DNA from: Rhodococcus sp. HNM0569
GTDB taxonomy: Bacteria; Actinomycetota; Actinomycetes; Mycobacteriales; Mycobacteriaceae
NCBI RefSeq assembly: GCF_012726205.1
Contig: NZ_JAASAE010000012.1
Span: 1-64,000 of the forward strand
Reading direction: 5' to 3'
DNA: 64,000 nt
This document shows, one piece after another, positions 55,781 to 64,000 of the stretch. Positions within the stretch are counted from its first letter, which is position 1. Each line of letters starts with the position of its first letter. The position numbers and the translations under genes were made by a program. The notes beneath the pieces were generated by a model. It was given only the letters and a program-made list of their open reading frames with translations, had not been told where the DNA came from and did not search any database.

Positions 55781-58066
55781 GTGAGTGCATTCGACCAGGC
55801 CAGTCGTTCGGCGAGGGGCGGCGCGACCGTGCGTCGGCCCGGGGGTTCGCGTCACCCTGGTTGGCGTAGGTTCCGCCGCGTCGTCGTCACGCTCGTGGTG
55901 CTGTTCCTGGTCTTCCCGATCATGCTGTTCCTGTTCGCGTACGTACGTACCGATGTGCCCCCGCCGTCGCAGACGAAGACCAACCAGATCGCGACGGTGA
56001 TGGCCGCCGACGGCAGCGAGCTCACCAAGATCGTCCCGCCCGACGGCAATCGCGTCGAAGTCGACCTCGCCGCCGTCCCGCCGTACGTGCGCGACGCGGT
56101 GCTCTCCGCCGAGGACCGCGACTTCTACTCGAACCCCGGCTTCTCGGTCAGCGGTTTCGCCCGCGCCGCGCGCGACAACGTGCTCGGCCGCGACAGCGCC
56201 GGTGGCGGTTCGACGATCACCCAGCAGTACGTCAAGAACGTCCTCGTCGGCACCGACCGCAATGTGTGGCGCAAGACGCGCGAGCTCGTCGCGGCGACCA
56301 AGATGTCGCGGCAGTGGAGCAAGGACGAGATCCTCGGGTCGTACCTCAACACGATCTACTTCGGGCGGGGCGCGTACGGCATCGAGGCGGCGTCGCGCAC
56401 GTTCTTCGACAAGGGCGTCGGCGAGCTCACCGTCGCCGAATCGGCCGTCCTCGCCGCCATGATCCAGAGCCCGTCGCGACTCGACCCCGACAACGACCTG
56501 CCGGGCCTCGTCGCCCGGTGGAACTACGTGCTCGACGGCATGGCCGCGATGGGATCGCTGTCGCCGAGTGAACGCGGCCAGCTCGAGTTTCCCGAGATCC
56601 GGCCGGTCGCCGTGCCGGACCCCGCGCCGCCCGGCCCCGAAGCGCTCATCCAGAACCAGGTGATCGCCGAGCTGGAGGCCGAGGGGATCGACCGGCACGA
56701 GATCGAGACCGAGGGCCTGCGGATCACCACCACGATCGATCCCAAAGCGCAGCGGGCAGCCGTCGACGGCGCGCGCAGCACGCTCGCCGGCCAGCCCGAC
56801 GGCTTGCGCAGCGCCGTCGTGAGCGTCGATCCCCGCACCGGCGCGGTGCGCGCCTACTACGGCGGCGACGACGGCGCGGGCTTCGACTTCGCGCAGGCGC
56901 CGCTGCAGAACGGCTCGTCGTTCAAGCCGTTCGCGCTCGCGGCCGCGCTCGACCAGGGCATCGGTCTCGGCGCCCCGTTCAGCAGCGCCCCCGTCAACGT
57001 CGCCGGCCTCGAGATCACCAACGTCGAGGGTGAGTCGTGCGGCGTGTGCTCGATCGCGGAGGCCACGAAACGCTCGCTCAACACCAGCTACTACCGGCTC
57101 ATGATGGCGATGGACGACGGTCCGCAGGCGATCGCCGACGCCGCCCACCAGGCGGGCATCCCGCAGGAGATCCCCGGCGTCGACGGCAAGAGCCTCAGCC
57201 AGGACGGCGGCGAACCCGAGGGCGGCATCGTGCTCGGCCAGTACCTCACGCGGCCGATCGACATGGCGTCGGCGTACGCGACCTTCGCCGCGTCGGGCAC
57301 CTACCGGCCGCCGCACTTCGTGCAGAAGGTCGAGGCCGCCGACGGCGACGTGCTCCTCGACCGCGGCGTCCCGGACGCGGACGGCGAGGACCCGAACGCC
57401 GGTCAGCAACGGCTCGATCCGGCGGTCGCCGACAGCGTCACGCAGGCGCTGCGACCCGTCGCGGGCTACTCGAAGGGGCACGACCTCGCCGGTGGACGCG
57501 CGTCGGCGTCCAAGACGGGTACCGCGCAGCTCGGCGAGAGCGGGCGCAACAAGGACGCATGGATGGTCGGCTACACGCCGTCGCTGTCGACGGCCGTGTG
57601 GATCGGCAAGGCCGACGCGACGGCGATCGACGACCGTGGCGGCGCGAGCATCTACGGCTCGGGTCTGCCGTCGGACGTGTGGAAGAAGACGATGGACGGT
57701 GCGCTCGCGGGCGGGCCGAACGAGAACTTCCCGGCGCCGGGTAAGTTGCCGGCTCGTGCGAAGGCGGTGCCGCCGCCCACCGAGACCGAGCCGCCGCGCA
57801 CGGTGCAGCAGGGCCGCACGCCCGATCAGGTGCAGCGAGCGCCCGAGCCGCAGCAACCCGTGCGGCAACAGCCTGCCCCGGAGCCGGAACCGGCGCCTGC
57901 ACCCGCGCCTGCACCGCCGCCCCCCGCTCCCGCGCCTGCACCCGCACCCGCACCCGCGCCTGCACCGCCGCCCCCGCCGGTGCAGATGCCCGCGCCGCCG
58001 CCCGCCGCGCCCGCACCGCCGCGACAGGTGGAGGTGCTGCCCGGCATCGTCATTCCGATCCCCTGA
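55781..58066 (+). CDS. Class A penicillin-binding protein (PonA1 paralogue)
   Basis: A 761-residue bifunctional PBP. One N-terminal membrane helix (VVVTLVVLFLVFPIMLFLFAY). The GT51 glycosyltransferase domain spans about 65-280 (AEDRDFYSNPGF, GGGSTITQQYVKN, YLNTIYFGRGAYGIEAA). The transpeptidase domain spans about 330-640 with SSFK (catalytic Ser), SLN and SKTGTAQ. The C-terminus is a long Pro-Ala repeat ending in VEVLPGIVIPIP. It polymerises and cross-links peptidoglycan outside the membrane. It is highly similar to the second PBP at 60981, so the two are paralogues flanking ino1-PadR. GTG start with AGGAG upstream. Confidence 0.92.
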   Translation: MSAFDQASRSARGGATVRRPGGSRHPGWRRFRRVVVTLVVLFLVFPIMLFLFAYVRTDVPPPSQTKTNQIATVMAADGSELTKIVPPDGNRVEVDLAAVPPYVRDAVLSAEDRDFYSNPGFSVSGFARAARDNVLGRDSAGGGSTITQQYVKNVLVGTDRNVWRKTRELVAATKMSRQWSKDEILGSYLNTIYFGRGAYGIEAASRTFFDKGVGELTVAESAVLAAMIQSPSRLDPDNDLPGLVARWNYVLDGMAAMGSLSPSERGQLEFPEIRPVAVPDPAPPGPEALIQNQVIAELEAEGIDRHEIETEGLRITTTIDPKAQRAAVDGARSTLAGQPDGLRSAVVSVDPRTGAVRAYYGGDDGAGFDFAQAPLQNGSSFKPFALAAALDQGIGLGAPFSSAPVNVAGLEITNVEGESCGVCSIAEATKRSLNTSYYRLMMAMDDGPQAIADAAHQAGIPQEIPGVDGKSLSQDGGEPEGGIVLGQYLTRPIDMASAYATFAASGTYRPPHFVQKVEAADGDVLLDRGVPDADGEDPNAGQQRLDPAVADSVTQALRPVAGYSKGHDLAGGRASASKTGTAQLGESGRNKDAWMVGYTPSLSTAVWIGKADATAIDDRGGASIYGSGLPSDVWKKTMDGALAGGPNENFPAPGKLPARAKAVPPPTETEPPRTVQQGRTPDQVQRAPEPQQPVRQQPAPEPEPAPAPAPAPPPPAPAPAPAPAPAPAPPPPPVQMPAPPPAAPAPPRQVEVLPGIVIPIP

Positions 58067-58111
58067 CCGTGAGCACTTTGCGAGTCCAGGCACGCCTTTT
58101 TCGCGCACGGG
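58067..58111. repeat. Dispersed palindromic intergenic repeat, copy B
   Basis: A 45-nt element starting CCGTGAGCACTTT, containing CGAGTCCAGG and GCCTTTTTC, and ending CACGGG. It aligns with copy A (21152-21197) with about seven differences over its length and keeps the outer CCGTG/CACGG pairing. Like copy A it starts next to a stop codon between convergent genes. Confidence 0.8.
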
Positions 58112-58140
58112 TCACGCGCATACGGCGGGACGACAACAAC

Positions 58141-58183
58141 GAAGCGCGGCCGCCGGAGCCCGAGGACTCGGCGGCCGCGCTTC
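58141..58183. terminator. Strong bidirectional terminator between PBP and ino1
   Basis: A 15-bp perfect stem, GAAGCGCGGCCGCCG (58141-58155) / CGGCGGCCGCGCTTC (58169-58183), 13-nt loop. On the minus strand, after ino1, it is followed by the T-rich GTTGTTGTCG. Confidence 0.85.
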
Positions 58184-58207
58184 GGCGGTGAATCGGTGTG
58201 CGCGTGA

Positions 58208-59302
58208 TCAGTTCGCGCTGATGAACGTCTCCAGCTCGGAGCGAGCGGTGTCGTCGGCCATCTGGACCGGCGGCGACTTCATCAGGTATGCCGACGCGGG
58301 GAGGATCGGTCCGCCGATGCCGCGGTCCTTCGCGATCTTCGCGGCACGGATGGCGTCGATGATGATGCCGGCCGAGTTGGGCGAATCCCACACCTCGAGC
58401 TTGTACTCCAGGTTGAGCGGGGCGTCGCCGAAGGCGCGGCCCTCGAGGCGCACGTACGCCCACTTGCGGTCGTCGAGCCACTCGACGTGGTCGGACGGGC
58501 CGATGTGCACATTGCGGTCGTGCACCTTGCCCGCGAGCGAACCGCTCAGGTTGGACGTGACGGCCTGCGTCTTCGACACCTTCTTGGACTCGAGACGCTC
58601 ACGCTCGAGCATGTTCTTGAAGTCCATGTTGCCGCCGACGTTCAGCTGGTAGGTGCGGTCGAGCGCGACACCGCGGTCCTCGAACAGCTTCGCCATGACG
58701 CGGTGCGTGATGGTGGCGCCGACCTGGCTCTTGATGTCGTCGCCGACGATCGGGACGCCCGCATCCTCGAACTTCTTGGCCCACTCGGGGTCCGACGCGA
58801 TGAACACCGGAAGTGCGTTGACGAACGCGACGTTCGCGTCGATCGCGCACTGCGCGTAGAACTTGTCGGCCTCTTCCGAGCCCACGGGCAGGTACGACAC
58901 GAGGACGTCGACCTCGGCGTCCTTCAGTGCCTGCACGACGTCGACCGGATCGGTGTCCGACAGTTCGATCGTCTCGGCGTAGTACTTGCCGATGCCGTCG
59001 AGCGTGGGGCCACGCTGCACGACGACGTCGCTCGGCGGGACGTCGGAGATCTTGATGGTGTTGTTCTCGCTCGCGAAGATCGCCTCCGACAAGTCGAAGC
59101 CGACCTTCTTGGCGTCGACGTCGAACGCGGCGACGAACTTGACGTCGCGCACGTGGTAGGGGCCGAACTTGACGTGCATCAGGCCGGGGACGGTCGACGA
59201 CACGTCGGCGTCCTTGTAGTACTGCACGCCTTGGACCAGGGACGAGGCACAGTTCCCCACGCCCACAATGGCCACGCGCACCGCGGTGCTGTTCTCACCC
59301 AT
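58208..59302 (-). CDS. ino1: Inositol-3-phosphate synthase
   Basis: A 364-residue NAD-dependent enzyme that converts glucose 6-phosphate to 1L-myo-inositol 3-phosphate, the entry to phosphatidylinositol, lipoarabinomannan-type glycolipids and mycothiol. Seen are the dinucleotide motif [67 protein letters not shown] and [27 protein letters not shown]. Length and sequence match the mycobacterial enzyme. The ATG overlaps the PadR gene's 3' end by 8 bp, so both are co-transcribed and probably co-regulated. Confidence 0.95.
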   Translation of the reverse strand: MGENSTAVRVAIVGVGNCASSLVQGVQYYKDADVSSTVPGLMHVKFGPYHVRDVKFVAAFDVDAKKVGFDLSEAIFASENNTIKISDVPPSDVVVQRGPTLDGIGKYYAETIELSDTDPVDVVQALKDAEVDVLVSYLPVGSEEADKFYAQCAIDANVAFVNALPVFIASDPEWAKKFEDAGVPIVGDDIKSQVGATITHRVMAKLFEDRGVALDRTYQLNVGGNMDFKNMLERERLESKKVSKTQAVTSNLSGSLAGKVHDRNVHIGPSDHVEWLDDRKWAYVRLEGRAFGDAPLNLEYKLEVWDSPNSAGIIIDAIRAAKIAKDRGIGGPILPASAYLMKSPPVQMADDTARSELETFISAN

Positions 59303-59855
59303 GGTCGGGCTCTCCTTCTTTCTTGGATGCTGCTGACGATTGCTCGGCGGCGATGAGTTCGTTCAGCCAACGGACTTCTCGCTCGCTCGACTCGAGACCG
59401 AGCTGGTGGAGCTGCCGCGTGTAGCGATCGAGCGAACCGCTCGCGCGCTGCACCGCGTCGCGAAGACCCTCGCGACGCTCCTCGACCTGCCTCCGACGCC
59501 CCTCGAGGATCCGCATCCGCGCCGCTGCGGGGGTGCGGCTGAAGAAGGCGAGATGAACGCCGAAGCCGTCGTCGGTGTAGTTCTGCGGTCCGGTGTCGGC
59601 CACCAGTTCGGAGAACCGTTGCCTGCCGACCGGGGTGAGTTGGTAGACGCGCCGCGCGCGGCGCTTGGCGACACCCGAGGTGGCCCCGGGATTCTCCTCT
59701 ATCAACCCGTCCGCCTGCATGCGCCGCAGGGTCGGGTAGAGCGACCCGTACGAGAAGGCGCGGAACGCGCCCAACAGGCCGGTCAACCGCTTGCGCAGCT
59801 CGTAACCGTGCATGGGCGCTTCGAGGAGGAGCCCGAGAATTGCGAGTTCGAGCAT
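59295..59855 (-). CDS. PadR-family regulator upstream of ino1
   Basis: A 186-residue PadR protein: [53 protein letters not shown] is the winged helix, followed by a coiled-coil-like C-terminal dimerisation region (about 125-185). It corresponds in position to Rv0047c of M. tuberculosis. GGGAGGTG precedes the ATG at 59855. A perfect palindrome 40 bp upstream (59895) is the likely autoregulatory site, which would place ino1 under the same control. Confidence 0.9.
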   Translation of the reverse strand: MLELAILGLLLEAPMHGYELRKRLTGLLGAFRAFSYGSLYPTLRRMQADGLIEENPGATSGVAKRRARRVYQLTPVGRQRFSELVADTGPQNYTDDGFGVHLAFFSRTPAAARMRILEGRRRQVEERREGLRDAVQRASGSLDRYTRQLHQLGLESSEREVRWLNELIAAEQSSAASKKEGEPDHG

Positions 59856-59894
59856 GTTCACCTCCCGATGTGCCCGTGTGATGCGATGGCTGAC

Positions 59895-59911
59895 TATATC
59901 GCACCGATATA
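59895..59911. promoter_or_regulatory. Candidate PadR operator / promoter of the padR-ino1 operon
   Basis: TATATCG-CAC-CGATATA, a perfect 7-bp palindrome in an AT-rich island (59893-59925) that stands out from the surrounding GC-rich DNA. It probably overlaps the -10 region of the operon, so binding would block transcription. Confidence 0.6.
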
Positions 59912-60003
59912 TACGAACATACGTCACGCCGATAGGTGCGACAAGCAGTACCGGTTATGTCCGATGTGCACGGATCGGCAGGTCGGGCCCGGGAAGAGGG
60001 TTT

Positions 60004-60321
60004 CTAGAGCGCGAGGACCGCGACGAGGGCGACGACGCCGACCGCCAAGGCAAGGGCGGCGACCAGCCATGCGACACCGTGTAGTACCCGGCCGGGAGTC
60101 ACCGGGCGATCCACCGCCGCCGACGGCGCCCGCTGCAGATCGGCGACCACCGAACCGAGCTCGCCGACCGTCTCTGCACCGTGGGCCCTGGCCGTTCGTT
60201 CGCGATACTCGTCGCCGTCCAGCTCGCCGTGCGCGTGCGCGGCGTCCAACAGCGCGACGGCCCGCGCGCGATCGGTGTCGCGAGCGCGGACGGGATGCGA
60301 TCGGATCTGTCGCCGTGCCAC
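60004..60321 (-). CDS. DUF1707 small membrane protein
   Basis: A 105-residue protein. Residues 10-60 match the DUF1707 pattern (RARDTDRARAVALLDAAHAHGELDGDEYRERTARAHGAETVGELGSVVADLQ). One or two C-terminal membrane helices follow (VLHGVAWLVAALALAVGVVALVAVLAL). The domain is common in actinobacterial membrane proteins without known function. It occupies the place of Rv0048c in the mycobacterial order but is not obviously the same protein. GTG start. Confidence 0.8.
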   Translation of the reverse strand: MARRQIRSHPVRARDTDRARAVALLDAAHAHGELDGDEYRERTARAHGAETVGELGSVVADLQRAPSAAVDRPVTPGRVLHGVAWLVAALALAVGVVALVAVLAL

Positions 60322-60416
60322 ACGGTGATGCTAGCCGCGCGCCTCCGAGTGGGGATTGACCAGGCTCACCGGCGGGGCACGCTCCCACGTCGCCCGACGC
60401 ACGTACTCTGGTTTCC

Positions 60417-60842
60417 GTGCGGACACAGCGGCAGGTGGTGGACTACGCCCTCCAGCGACGATCGTTGCTGGCGGCTGTGCGTGCCGGTCGCACCGGAGTG
60501 GCCGAGGTGTGCGACGCCAACCCCTACCTGCTGCGTGCGGCGAAGTTCCACGGTCAAGGCACCGACGTCGTGTGCCCGATCTGCCGGAAAGAGCAGCTCA
60601 CGCTCGTGTCCTGGGTGTTCGGCGACAAGTTGGGTACCGTGTCGGGCTCGGCCCGTACACCCGACGAGCTGGTGCGGCTCGCAGCCACCGAGGAGGAGTT
60701 CTCGGTGCATGTGGTCGAGGTGTGCCGCACGTGCAGCTGGAACCACCTGGTCCAGTCGTACGTGCTCGGTGCGGTCCCCACGCCGAAGCGCCCCCGTGGC
60801 TCGCGCGACCGTCCACCGAAGAGACGCACAGCAAGCGAATGA
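60417..60842 (+). CDS. DUF5318 protein (Rv0049-like)
   Basis: A 141-residue soluble protein with two CxxC pairs, CPIC and CRTC, arranged as a zinc ribbon, and the segments VVDYALQRRSLLAAVRAGRTG and VCDANPYLLRAAKFHG. It matches the conserved actinobacterial gene that precedes ponA1 (Rv0049 in M. tuberculosis). No function is known; constant linkage with ponA1 suggests a link to cell-wall synthesis. The C-terminus is basic. Confidence 0.85.
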   Translation: MRTQRQVVDYALQRRSLLAAVRAGRTGVAEVCDANPYLLRAAKFHGQGTDVVCPICRKEQLTLVSWVFGDKLGTVSGSARTPDELVRLAATEEEFSVHVVEVCRTCSWNHLVQSYVLGAVPTPKRPRGSRDRPPKRRTASE

Positions 60843-60980
60843 TCCCCGCGCGAAGGACGCCGTGCGAACGGCGACGGTCACCACTGTGCCCAGCAGCCGT
60901 GTGGCCTCGCGTATGAAACACAGACCCCCGCTCGAACGACAAGGACCGACGGAGCGTCCGAAACGACTGGAGATAGGTAC

Positions 60981-63638
60981 GTGAGTTCCCCCAACAGTTC
61001 CCCGGGTGACCGACCCACCGGACCGCGCAGGCCCAGCGGACCGCCACCTCAGGGACCGCAAGGAGGCTCGCCGTACGGGCGTCCCGCAGGGGGCCCGCCT
61101 CCCGGCGCCCGTCCCCCCGGACCGCCTCCGGGCGGTAGGCCGATGCCGCCGCCCGGAGCTCGTCGTCCCGCCCCGCCGCCGGGAGCACGCCCGGGGCAGG
61201 GCCAGTTCGGTGGTCAGCCCGGTCGCCCACCGCAGGGCCAGCCGCCCCGGCAGGGCCAGCCGCAGCGCGGCCCTGCCTATTCACAGTCCGGCCCGCCCGG
61301 AGGTCGCCCGCCCGCGGGTCCGCCGCCGCGCGGCGGTAACGGTGGTGGCGGCAACGGCGGCGGCCGGGGCCGTGGTTCGGCAGGCAAGCCCAAGAAGAAC
61401 TCGAGGTGGCGGGTGGTTCGTCGCACCGCGTACGCGCTCGTGGCGCTCGGCCTCATCGTGCCGATCCTGGTGTTCATGGCCGCGTACGTCGTCCAGGACG
61501 TCCCGCGTCCCGGCGATCTGAAGACCAACCAGGTCGCGACCATCACGGCAGCGGACGGCTCCACCGAACTCGCACGCGTCGTGCCGCCGGAGGGCAACCG
61601 CACCGAGGTCGGCATCGACGAGATCCCCGAGCACGTGCAGCACGCCGTGCTCGCGGCCGAGGATCGCGAGTTCTACTCGAACCCGGGCTTCTCGATCACC
61701 GGCTTCGCGCGTGCCGCACGCGACAACGTCCTCGGTCGCGAGAGCGCGGGCGGTGGCTCCACCATCACGCAGCAGTACGTGAAGAACTCGCTCGTCGGCA
61801 ACGAGCGGGCCCTCACGCGCAAGATGAAGGAGCTCGTCATCTCGTCGCAGATGGCGCGCGAATGGAACAAGCAGGACATTCTCGCCGCGTACCTCAACAC
61901 GATCTACTTCGGTCGCGGCGCATACGGCATCTCGGCCGCGTCGCAGGCGTACTTCGACAAGCCCGTCGACCAGCTGACGGTCGAGGAAGGGGCGGTACTC
62001 GCGGCGTCGATCCAGCTGCCGTCGATGCTCGATCCCGAGACGAACCCCGACGGCGCGCAGGCACGCTGGAACTACGTGCTCGACGGCATGGTCGGCGCCG
62101 GCTGGCTCGACCCGGCGCAGCGTGCGCAGGCGCAGTACCCCGCATACCGGCCCACCGCCGATCTCGACGCCGAGCAGCAGACGACGGGCCCCAACGGCCT
62201 GATCAAGAACCAGGTGCTCGGCGAGCTGTCCGCGGCGGGAATCAGCGAGGACCAGCTCAACACCGAGGGTCTGCAGATCACCACGACGATCGACGCGAAG
62301 GCGCAGGAAGCTGCGGTCGCGGCCGCCCGCGACAATCTCGAGGGCGAAGCCGACACGCTGCGAACCGCGGTCACGTCGGTCGATCCGCACACCGGCGCGA
62401 TCGTCGCGTACTACGGCGGCGAAGAGGGCAACGGCTACGACTTCGCGAACGCGGGCCTGCAGACCGGCTCGTCGTTCAAGGTGTTCGGCCTCGCGGCGGC
62501 GCTCGACCAGGGCATCCCGCTGTCGCAGATGTACGACTCGAGCCCGCTCACGGTCAACGGCATCTCGATCAGCAATGTCGAGGGCGAGAGCTGCGGAACG
62601 TGCACCATCGCCGAAGCGCTCAAGCGGTCGCTCAACACGAGCTTCTATCGCCAGATGCTCTCGCTGGACGGCGGACCGTTCGCGGTCGCCGACATGGCGC
62701 ACAAGGCCGGTATCCCCGACGAGATCCCCGGCGTGGGCGCCACGCTCACCGAGCCCGACGGATCCGGCCCGAACAACGGCATCGTCCTCGGCCAGTACCA
62801 GTCGCGCCCGCTCGACATGGCGTCGGCGTACGCGACGCTCGCCGCGTCCGGCACCTACCACAAGCCGCACTTCATCTCGAAGGTCACGACGGCCGACGGC
62901 GAGGTGCTCATCGACAACACCGGAGGGTCCGACCCCGAGGAGCGTCTCGACAAGGACGTCGCCGACAACGTGACGGCCGCGATGGAGCCCATCGCCGCGT
63001 ACTCGCGCAATCACGGTCTCGCGGGCGGCCGCCCGTCGGCCGCGAAGACCGGTACCGCGCAGCTCGGCGACACCGGCGACAACAAGGACGCGTGGATGGT
63101 CGGCTACACGCCGTCGCTGTCCACCGCGGTGTGGGTCGGCTCCACCGACGGCAGCGCTCTGCAGACGTCGGGCGGCGCGAGCATCTACGGCTCGGGCCTG
63201 CCGTCGGACATCTGGAAGGACACGATGGACGGTGCGCTGCAGGGCACCGACGTCGAGAAGTTCCCGAAGCCGGGTGCGATCGGCGGTCAGTCGGGTGTGC
63301 CCGCGTACTCGGCGCCGAAGGCCACGTCCACGGCACCGTCGAGCGAGTTCCAGCTGCCCACCGAGCTGCCGGACGTCGAGGTCACGCAGCGGCCGGTCGA
63401 GATCCTGCCGGGCATCACGATCCCGATCCCGGGTGTCGCGCCGCGTGAGCAGTCGCCGGGCACGGTGCCGCAGGGTGGCGACCAGAGTCAGTCGGGCGAC
63501 ACCGATACCGGGACCGGCAACGGAACGGGCAACGGGACCGGCGGTACCGGCGGGACTGGCGGTACCGGCACGGGAACCGGAACCGGAACCGGCCGCGAGG
63601 ACACCGAGAACAACGGCCTGGTGATGCCGGGCGGCTGA
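60981..63638 (+). CDS. ponA1: Class A penicillin-binding protein PonA1
   Basis: An 885-residue bifunctional peptidoglycan synthase. The first 145 residues are a cytoplasmic Pro/Gly/Arg-rich tail. One membrane helix (ALVALGLIVPILVFMAAYVV) follows, then GT51 (AEDREFYSNPGF, GGGSTITQQYVKN, YLNTIYFGRGAYGISAA) and transpeptidase (SSFK, SLNTSFYR, AKTGTAQLG). After VEILPGITIPIPG the protein ends in a Gly-Thr repeat tail of about 50 residues. Synteny with DUF5318 and the Rv0051-like gene supports the PonA1 assignment. Tail phosphorylation, known for mycobacterial PonA1, is possible. GTG start with GGAG upstream. Confidence 0.93.
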   Translation: MSSPNSSPGDRPTGPRRPSGPPPQGPQGGSPYGRPAGGPPPGARPPGPPPGGRPMPPPGARRPAPPPGARPGQGQFGGQPGRPPQGQPPRQGQPQRGPAYSQSGPPGGRPPAGPPPRGGNGGGGNGGGRGRGSAGKPKKNSRWRVVRRTAYALVALGLIVPILVFMAAYVVQDVPRPGDLKTNQVATITAADGSTELARVVPPEGNRTEVGIDEIPEHVQHAVLAAEDREFYSNPGFSITGFARAARDNVLGRESAGGGSTITQQYVKNSLVGNERALTRKMKELVISSQMAREWNKQDILAAYLNTIYFGRGAYGISAASQAYFDKPVDQLTVEEGAVLAASIQLPSMLDPETNPDGAQARWNYVLDGMVGAGWLDPAQRAQAQYPAYRPTADLDAEQQTTGPNGLIKNQVLGELSAAGISEDQLNTEGLQITTTIDAKAQEAAVAAARDNLEGEADTLRTAVTSVDPHTGAIVAYYGGEEGNGYDFANAGLQTGSSFKVFGLAAALDQGIPLSQMYDSSPLTVNGISISNVEGESCGTCTIAEALKRSLNTSFYRQMLSLDGGPFAVADMAHKAGIPDEIPGVGATLTEPDGSGPNNGIVLGQYQSRPLDMASAYATLAASGTYHKPHFISKVTTADGEVLIDNTGGSDPEERLDKDVADNVTAAMEPIAAYSRNHGLAGGRPSAAKTGTAQLGDTGDNKDAWMVGYTPSLSTAVWVGSTDGSALQTSGGASIYGSGLPSDIWKDTMDGALQGTDVEKFPKPGAIGGQSGVPAYSAPKATSTAPSSEFQLPTELPDVEVTQRPVEILPGITIPIPGVAPREQSPGTVPQGGDQSQSGDTDTGTGNGTGNGTGGTGGTGGTGTGTGTGTGREDTENNGLVMPGG

Positions 63639-63661
63639 CCCAGCCAGGTAACGTCGCCCGC

Positions 63662-64000
63662 GTGAACGACCACGCCGGGGACACCACGTCAGGGGCCACC
63701 GAGTGGTGGCGGGACTCGGAATCCGAGATCTCGCCCGCACCGGTGGCCCCCGACGTGTCTTCGGACGACGAACGCGACCTGCCGTCGCGCACCGACCCGT
63801 TCGTGCGCGAGCTGTCGAACACGATCGGCGGCCCGGTCGGCAGGCACGCGCTCGTCGGACGGGCCCGGTTCTTCACGCCGATGCGGGTGCTGATGCTGCT
63901 GGCCGTCGCGTTCCTCGCGCTCGGATGGTTCGCGAAGGCGCCGTGCATCCAGCAGGGCCCGGTCGGTGCCGACGGCGCGCTCGGCCTCGACTGGAACGGC
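63662..64000 (+). CDS. Rv0051-like membrane glycosyltransferase-type protein, N-terminus (cut by window end)
   Basis: The visible 113 residues comprise a polar, acidic cytoplasmic N-terminus (about 65 residues), a first membrane helix (MRVLMLLAVAFLALGWFA) and the start of an external segment KAPCIQQGPVGADGALGLDW. This segment is characteristic of the Rv0051-type membrane proteins (GT87-like, about 560 residues) that follow ponA1 in mycobacteria and relatives. The GTG lies 23 bp after the ponA1 stop, so both are probably co-transcribed. Confidence 0.8.
   Translation, partial: MNDHAGDTTSGATEWWRDSESEISPAPVAPDVSSDDERDLPSRTDPFVRELSNTIGGPVGRHALVGRARFFTPMRVLMLLAVAFLALGWFAKAPCIQQGPVGADGALGLDWNG

Noticed and set aside
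56101-56140. Loss of the GT51 motif histidine (EDRDFYSNPGF instead of EDxxFxxHxG) taken as inactivation
   Set aside because: The same Asn occurs in both PBPs of this window and, as far as I recall, in related actinobacterial PonA1 proteins, so it is a family variant rather than a defect.
57830-58020. Pro-Ala codon repeats in the PBP tail considered as a DNA satellite
   Set aside because: They are in frame, of low complexity at the protein level, and typical of extracytoplasmic linkers; codons vary between units.
63480-63600. Gly-Thr codon repeats at the end of ponA1 considered as a non-coding repeat array
   Set aside because: The reading frame continues to a stop just before the next gene, and the repeat is a protein tail.

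Overview
The window is 64 kb of high-GC DNA with GTG starts, stop/start overlaps (GTGA, ATGA) and gene families typical of a mycolic-acid-containing actinobacterium (Mycobacteriales; Rhodococcus-, Gordonia- or Nocardia-like). The strongest taxonomic anchors are the LpqY-SugABC trehalose importer, a ClpC2-type protein, an ACR3-ArsC fusion, and the right end, whose order ino1 / PadR regulator / small membrane gene / DUF5318 / ponA1 / membrane glycosyltransferase-like gene matches the M. tuberculosis Rv0046c-Rv0051 neighbourhood. It reads as chromosome, with no phage or plasmid backbone, no CRISPR array and no tRNA or rRNA that I can see.

Left part (1-24 kb). The window opens in the right end of an IS200/IS605-type TnpB element. 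It is followed by a secreted GH25 lysozyme, a MarR/MFS efflux pair with a clear operator, and a DinB-like enzyme. Next come a PhoX phosphatase and an encapsulin shell gene translationally coupled to a hemerythrin cargo gene that carries a C-terminal loading peptide. After a HAD hydrolase and an L,D-transpeptidase lies a six-gene acyl-CoA catabolic operon: enoyl-CoA hydratase, acyl-CoA dehydrogenase, AMP ligase, TetR and a two-subunit acyl-CoA dehydrogenase pair. A RibD-like reductase, a polar amino-acid ABC transporter with a fused binding protein and permease, a TetR/AidB-like pair, an F420-type oxidoreductase, a clpC2 homologue with two palindromic operators, and a DUF2786/metallopeptidase pair follow.

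Middle (24-42 kb). A full TnpB-only element with imperfect palindromes at both ends abuts, and appears to truncate, a Tat-exported FAD oxidoreductase. Divergent from that fragment lies a complete carbon-phosphorus lyase operon: phnF-G-H-I-JK-L-M, then phnD-C-E and an inositol-monophosphatase-like gene. PhnJ (the radical-SAM C-P lyase) and PhnK (ATPase) are one polypeptide, the two PhnE permeases are also one polypeptide, and phnN, phnO and phnP are absent from the cluster. The phosphatase-like gene occupies the place where the PhnP step would be expected. Immediately downstream is an SsuABC-like importer with an NtaA/DszA-family FMN monooxygenase, so phosphonate and organosulfur scavenging sit side by side.

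Right part (42-64 kb). An ArsR/ACR3-ArsC arsenic operon comes first. It is followed by a TetR with a 12-bp perfect palindrome next to a small membrane protein, and by an internally duplicated YhgE/Pip-like membrane protein with its own TetR. The trehalose importer follows, with sugC separated from lpqY-sugA-sugB by a DUF389 gene. Then come an MFS exporter and two class A penicillin-binding proteins that flank the ino1-PadR operon. The window ends inside the Rv0051-like membrane protein. Several convergent gene ends are closed by strong hairpins, and two of them share a 45-46 nt palindromic intergenic repeat.
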